DNA from: Microbulbifer sp. A4B17
GTDB taxonomy: Bacteria; Pseudomonadota; Gammaproteobacteria; Pseudomonadales; Cellvibrionaceae
Assembly (NCBI RefSeq): GCF_003076275.1
Contig: NZ_CP029064.1
Location: forward strand, 2,056,501-2,120,500
Direction of reading: 5' to 3'
Length of the DNA stretch: 64,000 nucleotides
Positions 56,593 to 64,000 of this stretch are shown piece after piece. The translations under genes were made by a program, and so were the position numbers. Each line of letters begins with the position of its first letter. Within the stretch, counting starts at the first letter, position 1. Under the pieces are notes generated by a model. The model was given only the letters and a program-made list of their open reading frames with translations. It ran no database searches and had not been told where the DNA came from.

Positions 56593-56604
56593 TTTGGGTC
56601 TTCT

Positions 56605-57357
56605 ATGTGTAAGTTGAATTTTTTTTATGGGTGGGTGTTGGCGATAGCCTGCTTGCTGTTTAGCTACTCAAGTTATGCATCGGTTTCGGCTGAGTCACTG
56701 GTTAATAAGCTGGATGACTTTCGCGGGTTCAGGGATCAGGGCTTTAGCTTTGATATCACCAATATCAGCTATAAACAGGACAAGGAGCCCCGCACCAATA
56801 AGCTCAGTGTCAAAGTATTTAATGAGCAATCACTGATCCAGTTTTTGGCACCCGCCCGGGAAAAGGGCAGGGCAATGCTAAAAGAGAGCGCCAATATGTG
56901 GCTCTATATTCCCGGTACGCGCAGGGTTATCCGGATTGCGCCCTCACAGCGGTTAATTGGTGAGACCAGTAACGGTGATGTAGTGGGGGCAAACTTCTCC
57001 CGGGATTACACCGCAGAGCTGCAAGGGCAGGAAACTGTTGATGGGGAAGATTACTGGGTGCTGTATTTATCGGCAAAATCCTCTGGCGTTGCCTATGACA
57101 AAGTAAAAGTTTGGATGGCACAGGCTGAGGGAAACCTGCCTTTAAAGGGGGAGTTTTATACCCGCTCCGGGCGCCTCCTTAAAACAGCGCACTATAAAGA
57201 GTTCAAGCAGTTTGAAGGCGAGCTGAAACTGCATAAATTACTTTTGGTGGATGCGCTCATTGACGAGAGTTATACCTGGATGAAATTCGATGACTATCGT
57301 CTTGAGAGCCTGGACCCGGCAATTTTCCAAAAAGGCTCCCTTGGCAGGCTGAATTGA
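56605..57357 (+). CDS. LolA-like outer-membrane lipoprotein-sorting protein
   Basis: A 250-residue periplasmic protein with a signal peptide (about 1-26, ending SYASVSA). The body matches the LolA-like (PF17131/TP_0789-type) pattern: LIQFLAPAREKGRAMLKES, MWLYIPGTRRVIRIAPSQRLIG near residue 95-115, and a NFSRDY block shortly after. Such proteins form an open beta-barrel half that binds lipids or lipoproteins and ferries them from inner to outer membrane. Members are often encoded next to FtsX-type permeases, as here. It is 12 bp from both neighbours. It probably carries the pathway's hydrophobic product or a lipoprotein that handles it. Confidence 0.85.
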   Translation: MCKLNFFYGWVLAIACLLFSYSSYASVSAESLVNKLDDFRGFRDQGFSFDITNISYKQDKEPRTNKLSVKVFNEQSLIQFLAPAREKGRAMLKESANMWLYIPGTRRVIRIAPSQRLIGETSNGDVVGANFSRDYTAELQGQETVDGEDYWVLYLSAKSSGVAYDKVKVWMAQAEGNLPLKGEFYTRSGRLLKTAHYKEFKQFEGELKLHKLLLVDALIDESYTWMKFDDYRLESLDPAIFQKGSLGRLN

Positions 57358-57369
57358 GGTGAGTCGGTA

Positions 57370-58713
57370 ATGGTTATCAGAATCAGGATAATTCTCCCAT
57401 TTATATTCCTTCCTCTCGCTTTTGCTGAAAAAGTTGCCAGTGCCGAAGACTATCAGGACCCTTTCGAAACCAACTCGGAACTTTTCGATGAAGTGAGCAC
57501 TGAGGAAGGGGGTTCTCGAGTTGTTTGGGATATTGATGCTTCGCTACTGGGGTATCACCAGCAGAATGAAGTTCGGGATGACCTCTATTTCGATCCGGGT
57601 CTGTTTGTCTTTGACGAACAAGAGTCTTTGCTTGCTCTGGATCTCAGTGGCCAGTTCTCCCTGGGAGCACACTTCTCAGTTTACTCGCGGTTTGCGGCGA
57701 TAGAGCACTATCGGTCTAATGAGGCTGGAACATCTGAAAAAGAGACAGAATCCCATCTGCTAGAGGGGTATTTCTCTTCTTACACTGACAACCGAAGGTT
57801 TGGTATTAACGTCGGTCGGATAAAACCTCAGTGGAGCAACGGTTACAACTGGTCTCCGGCAAATCTTTTAAAAGCCACTTTTGATCGCCCCAATCTGGAT
57901 GCCGATGAACTTACCCAGCAACTGGGCTGGGATATGGCCCATTTCGATTTCCGCTATGGTCGCTGGAACACTGGCATTTACATGGCTCAGGTTGAGGATA
58001 ATCTGGGTGGTCACTTTGACACTAAAGGAAATGACCATGAGTTTCAGTACGCACTCGTGGTGAATCGTGAAGGTGACTTGGATACCCGCTTGGTATTACA
58101 TCAGATAGAGGGGGAGGCAACCAATGTCGCTCTCGGGTTGAGTACTTTGGTTGGAGACAGTGCCACACTCAGGTTGGAGGGGGCTTGGGAACATCAGCGG
58201 GAGTTACCGCAGCCGGGCGAACTCTCCTATTTTCCAGCAGAGGACGATGGTTATTTGAAGCTGGTACTTGGCACTCAGCTCAGCTTCAACCAGGGATGGG
58301 ATGTTACTGCGGAGTATCTGTATAACCAGCATGGATTCGATGATGACGAGTGGGATTTGGTTCAAACACAGGTAGATAGTGCAAAGAACGAATTGAACAG
58401 CGCGCAGGTTTATGAGGCGATTTCTTTTCTGTCCGATAGTTTTAACCTTTTATCTACCGGACAACTACGGCAGGAATATTTGTTCTTGATGTGGGGTAAC
58501 ACCCGGCTGGATAAGAAGTTTCAATATCGTCAGAGTGTGCAATACAACCTGGATGACAAGAGCCAGTACCACAACCTGGAATTGATTCAGAACTGGACTG
58601 AGCATTTTAGTACTCGACTGCAAGCCCAGTTTTTCAGGGGCTGTGAGTCCTGTGAATTTGGTCTGCTGCCTACTGAAAGGCTTCTTAGGTTAAGTCTCTA
58701 TTATGATTTTTAG
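57370..58713 (+). CDS. Outer-membrane beta-barrel protein, hypothetical
   Basis: A 447-residue exported protein with a signal peptide (about 1-25, ending FAEKVASAED) and a long series of alternating amphipathic strands (VVWDIDASLLGYHQ, FSVYSRFAAIEHY, NVGRIKPQWSNGYNWSP). It ends in Phe (LRLSLYYDF), the C-terminal signature of proteins inserted by the BAM complex. Two Cys (CESC) sit near the C-terminus. It resembles DUF1302-like or alginate-type porins in general pattern only. As the last gene of the operon, after the LolA-like gene, it may complete the route to the cell surface. Its stop overlaps the convergent cytochrome gene by 4 bp. Confidence 0.8.
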   Translation: MVIRIRIILPFIFLPLAFAEKVASAEDYQDPFETNSELFDEVSTEEGGSRVVWDIDASLLGYHQQNEVRDDLYFDPGLFVFDEQESLLALDLSGQFSLGAHFSVYSRFAAIEHYRSNEAGTSEKETESHLLEGYFSSYTDNRRFGINVGRIKPQWSNGYNWSPANLLKATFDRPNLDADELTQQLGWDMAHFDFRYGRWNTGIYMAQVEDNLGGHFDTKGNDHEFQYALVVNREGDLDTRLVLHQIEGEATNVALGLSTLVGDSATLRLEGAWEHQRELPQPGELSYFPAEDDGYLKLVLGTQLSFNQGWDVTAEYLYNQHGFDDDEWDLVQTQVDSAKNELNSAQVYEAISFLSDSFNLLSTGQLRQEYLFLMWGNTRLDKKFQYRQSVQYNLDDKSQYHNLELIQNWTEHFSTRLQAQFFRGCESCEFGLLPTERLLRLSLYYDF

Positions 58714-60980
58714 CGTTTGCTGGCTAAAAGTGCTTCATATTTTTGTGCGATTTCCCGCTTGCCGGATTCCCTGCTAATAGAAATTAATGCCCGCAAAATA
58801 TCCAGGTCCTGCGGAAACTGGTGATAGCCGTCTTCTAGAATATCCAGGGCGAGTTCGCTGTTGCCTTCCGAGTGAACGGCTATGGCATATACGTAGAGAT
58901 AGCGACTCTGGGTTTGCTCATGCTCAGCCGCCGCCTTTAGAAAACCCATTGCCTCCTGGTGGCGGTTCTGACGAACCAGGGAAAGGCCTAAGGCATGTTG
59001 GATTACGGCGATATCCTCACTCTTCGATAGTGCTCCTCTGAGTAATAATTCCGCGTCGGTTTCACGTCCACTTGCCCGGTAAAGGTCGGCCAAATTGATA
59101 TAGGCGGGTGTGTAGTAGGAGGCCTTGGTTATTGCCCGGCGATAGAAGGCTTCTGCTTGTTGCGTGTTTCCTCTCCGGAAATGGAGGTTGCCCAGGTTTA
59201 CCAGGGATTCCGGCCGGTCGCTGTTGAATAATTCTGAGGTGGTATAGGTTTTAAGGGCCTTTGAGTATTGCTGCTGTACTTGCGCGGGCATAGTCCCAGT
59301 CCCGATCTGAGCATCGGTAACGCCATTGGCAGCCAGCGACCTGGTCACGGCCATTTTACTGAAAAGCAGAGGTGCACCGATCATCAGTCGCAATTGCTCT
59401 GGTAGTTCATCCAGAGACTGCGCAAGGGCCAGGTTTAATAATGGTTCTTCGCCTTGGGCAATTTGTTGGAGTAACTGAGCGGAATTTATCGTCAGGAAGC
59501 GCGGTAACAAACGGATTGCGCTGGCCCGAACAATCTCCGGTTGACTGCTGTCCTGAATAAGGTCCATTAACATCTTATCGGCCGTGCTATCCCCGCGAAT
59601 AGCTGCGTGCAATGTCTGCCCGTAGTGAGGGGGAGGTGAGCCGTATTTGTCTTCCAATATAATCGCTGCCCACTGGCTCGATTTATCTTGATGGCAGCTG
59701 TTGCAAGTATTGGGGGTGCCCAGCGCCTCGGAAAGGTCAGGTCGGGGAATGCGGAAACTGTGATCCCGGCGCCCATCCACCTGCATGAAATTTTTCTTCG
59801 GCATATGGCAGTTTGTGCAGCGGGCACCGGGGCTTTGAGTGGGGTGCAGATGGTGATCAGTACGGGCAAATCGCTCCGGCATATGGCACTGGGCACAAAC
59901 TGCATCACCAGCTGCTCTCAGTTGTAGATTGTGGGGGTTATGACAGTGGCCACAGGTAACACCTGCTGCGTACATTTTGCTTTGCAGAAACGATCCGTAC
60001 ACAAATACCTCGCCATCGGCCTGGCCATCTGCGTGGTAGAGAGGCTCTTGCAGAAGTGTGAGGTTGAAATGATCCAGTAATTCGCTGTTAGCCTTCGCTC
60101 CCGGTAAATGGGTACTCCGCCGAGAATGGCACTGGGCGCAAGTTGTTATTTCACGCTGGATGGCTGCCGATGGCGCAAGCTTGGCAATCCCCGTTTGCAA
60201 ATCCATTTCCCGGATCTGTTGGGTTGGGTCAATAAAATGGGGATCTAGCCCTTTATTCTGCAATGCCTCATTTTGTGTTTTTGCCCACTGAAGGTGTCTC
60301 GATCCCGGGCCATGACAGGATTCGCAACCGACACTGATCTCTGACCAGGATGTCTGGTAGCTATCGGTTTGTAGGTTATAGGCCTTTTGCAGATTGGTGG
60401 AATGGCAGTCGGAACACATAAAGTTCCAATTCTGGTTTATGCCGGTCCAGTGCAGGGGATGTTGATGGTCTAACGCTTGATCGGGATAGAGATGGAACCA
60501 GCGCTGGCCACCGACAGATTTGTCCCGGCTATCCCAAGCGATACTCAGTGCCTGAAGACGTCCGCCTCCCAAATCAATCAAGTATTGCTGTAAAGGGTGG
60601 ACACCAAATGTATAGGCAAGGGGATAGTCCTGGGGGGCTCCACTGGGCCCATCAGTGCGTACGTAATAGCGCCCTTCCTTTTGATAGAAGTGAGATTTCT
60701 GCCCCAGATACTCGAATGCCACCCCGGAAAAATCACCTAGAACGCTGTCACTATTGGCGACTTGCATTGCCAGCTGGTGGTGGGAACCTTGCCAGGCACT
60801 GGCCTCATCTTTGTGGCATAGGGCGCATTGCGCGGAGCCCACGAAAGTGGCTTCTGAGCTAATTGCTTCGTCCTGGCGCTTGAGAGGTTGGGTATCAACC
60901 GGCTCTTCGTTACCACAGGCCACCAGTAGGAGACAGATAAGGCTGATTTGGAGGAGGCTAGTGCCAGCTATATTTATCAC
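58710..60980 (-). CDS. Octaheme c-type cytochrome with TPR domain, lipoprotein
   Basis: A 756-residue periplasmic electron-transfer protein. The N-terminus is a lipoprotein signal (ICLLLVACGNEE, lipid Cys near residue 22). Eight CxxCH haem motifs are visible: CALCH, CSDCH, CESCH, CAQCH, CGHCH, CAQCH, CTNCH and CNSCH, within the first 430 residues (cytochrome c554/multihaem type). The C-terminal third holds at least three TPR repeats (LVNLGNLHFRRGNTQQAEAFYRRAI and following). The start is GTG, because no in-frame ATG precedes the lipobox. It is convergent with the operon, so not part of it. The electron acceptor is unknown. A Met that could coordinate haem (CHMPE, CHMPK) follows two of the motifs. 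Confidence 0.9.
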   Translation of the reverse strand: MINIAGTSLLQISLICLLLVACGNEEPVDTQPLKRQDEAISSEATFVGSAQCALCHKDEASAWQGSHHQLAMQVANSDSVLGDFSGVAFEYLGQKSHFYQKEGRYYVRTDGPSGAPQDYPLAYTFGVHPLQQYLIDLGGGRLQALSIAWDSRDKSVGGQRWFHLYPDQALDHQHPLHWTGINQNWNFMCSDCHSTNLQKAYNLQTDSYQTSWSEISVGCESCHGPGSRHLQWAKTQNEALQNKGLDPHFIDPTQQIREMDLQTGIAKLAPSAAIQREITTCAQCHSRRSTHLPGAKANSELLDHFNLTLLQEPLYHADGQADGEVFVYGSFLQSKMYAAGVTCGHCHNPHNLQLRAAGDAVCAQCHMPERFARTDHHLHPTQSPGARCTNCHMPKKNFMQVDGRRDHSFRIPRPDLSEALGTPNTCNSCHQDKSSQWAAIILEDKYGSPPPHYGQTLHAAIRGDSTADKMLMDLIQDSSQPEIVRASAIRLLPRFLTINSAQLLQQIAQGEEPLLNLALAQSLDELPEQLRLMIGAPLLFSKMAVTRSLAANGVTDAQIGTGTMPAQVQQQYSKALKTYTTSELFNSDRPESLVNLGNLHFRRGNTQQAEAFYRRAITKASYYTPAYINLADLYRASGRETDAELLLRGALSKSEDIAVIQHALGLSLVRQNRHQEAMGFLKAAAEHEQTQSRYLYVYAIAVHSEGNSELALDILEDGYHQFPQDLDILRALISISRESGKREIAQKYEALLASKR

Positions 60981-61086
60981 GGTTTTTTTATTGTGATGAG
61001 TTCTTATCTTAGGGAGTTATTCAGAGGCTCCCTAGGCCAAAAGATTAGTTCATGTGCCGTAAATGTCATTTTGTGAGAGGGCCAGA

Positions 61087-62136
61087 ATGCTGGATTGGAA
61101 ATTTAGGGTTGCCCTGAGCCGAGGGTGTCTATTGCTGGTTTTGGTAATCAGCTTACCGGCACTCAGTTCTCCCTTGCCATCCTGGCAAGATGGCGTTAAA
61201 GCCCAAATTGTGGCCTTTGTTGACAAGGTTACCCGTAAGGACAGTGCCGACTTTATACCTGTCGGTGAACGTATAGCGGTATTTGATAATGATGGCACCC
61301 TCTGGTCCGAGAAGCCCGTGTACTTCCAGCTTCTCTATGCCGCTGATGAGGTTAAAAGGCTAGCGCCCCAACACCCAGAGTGGAAAACGCAAGAGCCCTT
61401 CGCTTCGATCCTAAAGGGCGATTTATCAAACCTGTTGGGGCAAGGCAGGGAAGGTTTGGAAGTAATGCTTATTGCGACTCATGCGGGATTGAGTACGGAT
61501 GCCTTCCAGCGCTCTGTTGCCCAATGGCTCAAGAGCGCTAAGAACCCGGAAACTGGTAAGCGCTACAGTGCGATGGTGTTCCAGCCCATGCTGGAGTTGC
61601 TGGGATACTTAAGAGCAAATGGTTTTAAAACCTACATTGTTTCGGGGGGCGGAACTGACTTTATTCGAGTGTTTTCCCAGGAGTTATATGGAATCCCCCC
61701 AGAGCAGGTTATCGGCAGCCGCCTAAAGTCGCGCTATGAAAATGGGGGTGGGCATCCCTATATTGTGAAATTAGACGAATTGGCCTTCCTCACCGATAAA
61801 CAGGGGAAGCCTATCGCAATCAATGACGTGATTGGCCGGAGGCCAGTTTTTGCCGCAGGCAATTCCGATGGTGATTTACAAATGCTGGAATGGACCACCG
61901 CCGCCAATGGGCCGCGTTTTGCCATGCTGATTCACCATACCGATGCCAAAAGAGAATGGGCATACGATAAGAACTCCTCAGTGGGACGCCTGGACAAAGC
62001 GCTACAAGCCGCCAAGGCAAATGGCTGGTTGGTGGTAGATATGGCGAAGGACTGGCGGACGGTGTTTCCGCCAGAAGCGAAGGATCAATCAAGCCAGGGG
62101 CCGGTGATTCCTCAAGTTCCCGCCTACCGGGACTAG
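61087..62136 (+). CDS. Exported HAD-superfamily phosphatase
   Basis: A 349-residue exported HAD hydrolase (phosphoserine-phosphatase-like group). The ATG at 61087 has GAGAGG upstream, and a signal peptide follows (VALSRGCLLLVLVISLPALSS). A start 24 bp earlier is less likely. Motif I is AVFDNDGTLW near residue 60 (Asp nucleophile and acid), motif II is TYIVSGGGTDFIR near residue 190, and motif IV is AAGNSDGDLQML near residue 255. It belongs to periplasmic HAD proteins commonly found beside sulfatases. It is in the same direction as the sulfatase gene 42 bp downstream, so co-transcription is likely. Confidence 0.87.
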   Translation: MLDWKFRVALSRGCLLLVLVISLPALSSPLPSWQDGVKAQIVAFVDKVTRKDSADFIPVGERIAVFDNDGTLWSEKPVYFQLLYAADEVKRLAPQHPEWKTQEPFASILKGDLSNLLGQGREGLEVMLIATHAGLSTDAFQRSVAQWLKSAKNPETGKRYSAMVFQPMLELLGYLRANGFKTYIVSGGGTDFIRVFSQELYGIPPEQVIGSRLKSRYENGGGHPYIVKLDELAFLTDKQGKPIAINDVIGRRPVFAAGNSDGDLQMLEWTTAANGPRFAMLIHHTDAKREWAYDKNSSVGRLDKALQAAKANGWLVVDMAKDWRTVFPPEAKDQSSQGPVIPQVPAYRD

Positions 62137-62178
62137 TCTTAAAGCGGTGTATTGAGCCTGCCAATATTGAGGTGTGTA

Positions 62179-63741
62179 ATGCTCCTGATCTCCCGATCCC
62201 GTCTCCGACTGTTCCTTTTGGTTGTACTGGCTGCTGTATCCCTTTCCCCTGGTAGCCTCTTCGCGCAGACCAAACCTAATATTTTGGTGATCTGGGGAGA
62301 TGATATTGGCATCTGGAATATCAGCTTTAATAGTCGCGGCATGATGGGCTACACCACGCCCAATATTGATCGGCTAGCGGTAGAAGGGCTCTCTTTTACC
62401 GATTACTACGGCCAACAATCATGCACAGCAGGCCGCGCGGCTTTTTTAGCGGGTAATGTCCCAGTGCGCACCGGCATGACTAAGGTGGGGCTTCCAGGTG
62501 CCAAAGAGGGTTGGCAGAAGAGTGATGCCACTATCGCCACGGTAATGAAAAGCCTGGGTTATGCCACCGGCCAGTTTGGTAAAAACCACCAAGGGGATAG
62601 GGACGAACACCTGCCCATCAACCATGGTTTTGATGAATTCTTTGGCAACCTCTATCACCTGAATGCGGAGGAAGAGCCGGAGAACCGGGACTATCCCAAA
62701 GACCCTGAATTCCGCAAGAAGTTTGGCCCCAGAGGAGTGATTAAGGCCAAGGCCGGCGGACCAATCGAAGATACCGGCCCCCTCACCAAGAAACGGATGG
62801 AAACCATCGATGATGAAACCCTAGCGGCAGCTATCGACTTTATCGAACGCGCACACGCGGCTAAGACCCCATTCTTTGTCTGGTGGAACGCCACCCGGAT
62901 GCACTTTCGCACCCATGTCAGAGAGGAGCACACAAACCTTGCGGGCCCCAACAGCAATGAGTATATGGATGGCATGGTTGAGCATGACATCCTGGTAGGA
63001 AAGCTGCTAAGTGTGCTCGATCGCCTGGATATCACCGACAATACCATCGTGTTTTATTCCACAGACAACGGCCCCCACTTCAATACCTGGCCAGATGCTG
63101 CAACTACGCCATTTCGCAGTGAGAAAAATTCCAATTGGGAAGGAGCTTATAGGGTGCCAGCCTTTGTACGCTGGCCGGGCAAATTTCCAGCGGGTACTAC
63201 CTTGACAGGTATTGTCTCCCATGAGGACTGGCTGCCGACTCTCGCTGCGGCCGGGGGGAACCCGAATATCAAGGAGCAGCTCAAGGAAGGGGTCGAGCTC
63301 AATGGGCGCGAGTACAGAAATTATGTTGATGGCTACAACATGATGGATTACTTCACCGGCAAAGCAAAACTATCTCCAAGAAAAGAATTTATCTACGTAA
63401 ATGATGACGGCCAAATTGTAGCTATGCGCTACGAACCCTGGAAAGCTATTTTCCTGGAAAATCGCGGGCGGGGTTTTGAAGTCTGGCGAGAGCCCTTTAC
63501 TGAATTACGAGTGCCACTATTGTTCAATTTGAGGCAAGATCCTTTCGAAAAAGCCCAACACAACTCGAATACCTATAACGACTGGTTTATAGACAGGGCT
63601 TTTGTCCTGGTTCCCATGCAGCAACTCGCATCAAAATTTTTGCAAACTATGAAAGAATATCCACCCAGCCAGGTACCCGGATCTTTTAATTTGGATAAGG
63701 TACAGAAGCAGCTGGAAGCTGGGGCGAGTGGTAGTAATTAA
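62179..63741 (+). CDS. Type I (formylglycine) sulfatase, arylsulfatase-like, exported
   Basis: A 520-residue sulfatase that hydrolyses sulfate esters. The start is the ATG at 62179 (a TTG at 62152 is less likely) with GAGGTG upstream. The signal peptide ends near PGSLFAQ. The metal-binding ILVIWGDDIG motif (about 35-44) precedes the formylglycine site CTAGR (Cys82). GQFGKNHQGD near 140 and YSTDNGPHFNTWPD near 300 complete the active site. The Cys must be converted by a formylglycine-generating enzyme, not encoded here. It is paired with the HAD phosphatase. The substrate may be sulfated polysaccharide or aryl ester. Confidence 0.93.
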   Translation: MLLISRSRLRLFLLVVLAAVSLSPGSLFAQTKPNILVIWGDDIGIWNISFNSRGMMGYTTPNIDRLAVEGLSFTDYYGQQSCTAGRAAFLAGNVPVRTGMTKVGLPGAKEGWQKSDATIATVMKSLGYATGQFGKNHQGDRDEHLPINHGFDEFFGNLYHLNAEEEPENRDYPKDPEFRKKFGPRGVIKAKAGGPIEDTGPLTKKRMETIDDETLAAAIDFIERAHAAKTPFFVWWNATRMHFRTHVREEHTNLAGPNSNEYMDGMVEHDILVGKLLSVLDRLDITDNTIVFYSTDNGPHFNTWPDAATTPFRSEKNSNWEGAYRVPAFVRWPGKFPAGTTLTGIVSHEDWLPTLAAAGGNPNIKEQLKEGVELNGREYRNYVDGYNMMDYFTGKAKLSPRKEFIYVNDDGQIVAMRYEPWKAIFLENRGRGFEVWREPFTELRVPLLFNLRQDPFEKAQHNSNTYNDWFIDRAFVLVPMQQLASKFLQTMKEYPPSQVPGSFNLDKVQKQLEAGASGSN

Positions 63742-63878
63742 CAATATAATTGCCGCAGATCTGACATTAATGGCATTACCTGGGAACACTTTAACGCAGA
63801 GCTTCAGGCAGATGAAATCAACAAAACTTGGCCCAAAGCCAGTTACCACTCAAAGGCTTAGCTGCCAGGGGACCGAAA

Positions 63879-64000
63879 TCAGTCAAGAGGGCTGGTAACA
63901 CCGCGCTCATGTACGCCTATAACATGGGTGTAAATCATGGTTGTACTGATATCGTTGTGGCCGAGTAGCTCTTGAATATTGCGTATATCAGTACCAGCCC
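63879..64000 (-). CDS. Integron-type tyrosine recombinase (IntI-like), C-terminal 39 residues, partial
   Basis: The last 39 codons of a gene that begins outside the window. The residues read [18 protein letters not shown], then TMIYTHV with the catalytic Tyr, and end GVTSPLD before TGA. The tail THV....RGVTSPLD is characteristic of integron integrases (compare the THV...G..SPLD end of IntI1). XerC/D proteins do not have this tail. The match to IntI is by recall of the family; the diagnostic patch insertion lies outside the window. If it is IntI, its attI and array should be to the right of position 64000. Confidence 0.8.
   Translation of the reverse strand, partial: AGTDIRNIQELLGHNDISTTMIYTHVIGVHERGVTSPLD

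Noticed and set aside
63742..63878. Possible C-terminal gene remnant between the sulfatase and the integrase
   Set aside because: One frame reads NGITWEHFNAELQADEI and ends at a stop, which looks protein-like, but there is no start and only about 35 codons, too little to assign.

Overview
The window reads as chromosome from a marine, polysaccharide- and sulfate-ester-using gammaproteobacterium of the Cellvibrionales type (Microbulbifer-like). This is an inference from the gene mix: two SDS-hydrolase-type alkylsulfatases, a formylglycine sulfatase, PutA with an Lrp partner, a Baeyer-Villiger-type monooxygenase, a delta-class carbonic anhydrase, thrombospondin-3/RCC1-like secreted repeats and integron cassettes. 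No rRNA, tRNA or CRISPR array was seen.

Layout. 0.3-6.4 kb: TetR regulator, O-methyltransferase, periplasmic binding protein, SMP-30-like protein, amidase, HAD hydrolase. 6.85-9.85 kb: a small integron cassette array without an adjacent integrase. Three complete attC sites and the 5' part of a fourth can be defined by exact or near-exact pairing of each cassette's first bases with its own attC 5' box. The fourth is interrupted by an IS110/IS1111-family element, and an attC-like hairpin lies beyond it. The last 122 bases of the window encode the C-terminus of an integron-type tyrosine recombinase on the minus strand, so a second integron locus probably lies just outside. 10-20 kb: delta carbonic anhydrase, a polyproline protein, and a roughly 1,240-residue secreted MAM/TSP3/RCC1-like protein whose reading frame is broken at a G10 tract (possible phase variation). 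17.5-31.9 kb: alkylsulfatase, putA/lrp, acyl-CoA dehydrogenase, second alkylsulfatase, PhyH-like oxygenase, large lipoprotein. 32.3-33.4 kb: a displaced Rhs tip with a DddA-like (SCP1.201) deaminase toxin and a candidate immunity gene. Both carry in-frame stops and end in 7-bp tandem repeats. 34-40 kb: DJ-1/PfpI protein, flavin monooxygenase with divergent AraC regulator, DUF1254/DUF1214 protein.

The main feature is a 17-gene, same-strand, almost gapless operon at 40.9-58.7 kb. The first part encodes an adenylate-forming ligase, a fold-III PLP decarboxylase (DAP/ornithine-decarboxylase family, like BtrK/VinO), two acyl-CoA-dehydrogenase-like proteins, two degenerate thiolase-fold (ketosynthase-like) proteins, an unknown protein, a flavin-dependent halogenase-family protein with catalytic-type Lys and WxWxIP motif, an alpha/beta hydrolase, a protein resembling asparagine synthetase without a visible PP-loop, and a stand-alone acyl carrier protein. 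The second part encodes a LolCDE-like ABC ATPase and permease, two periplasmic TPR-like proteins, a LolA-like protein and an outer-membrane beta-barrel. The simplest reading is a carrier-protein-tethered amino-acid pathway (load, decarboxylate, desaturate, halogenate, release) coupled to a dedicated Lol-like route that moves a hydrophobic product to the outer membrane. I do not recognise this exact combination as a described pathway.

58.7-63.7 kb: an octaheme TPR cytochrome (convergent with the operon), a secreted HAD phosphatase and an arylsulfatase.
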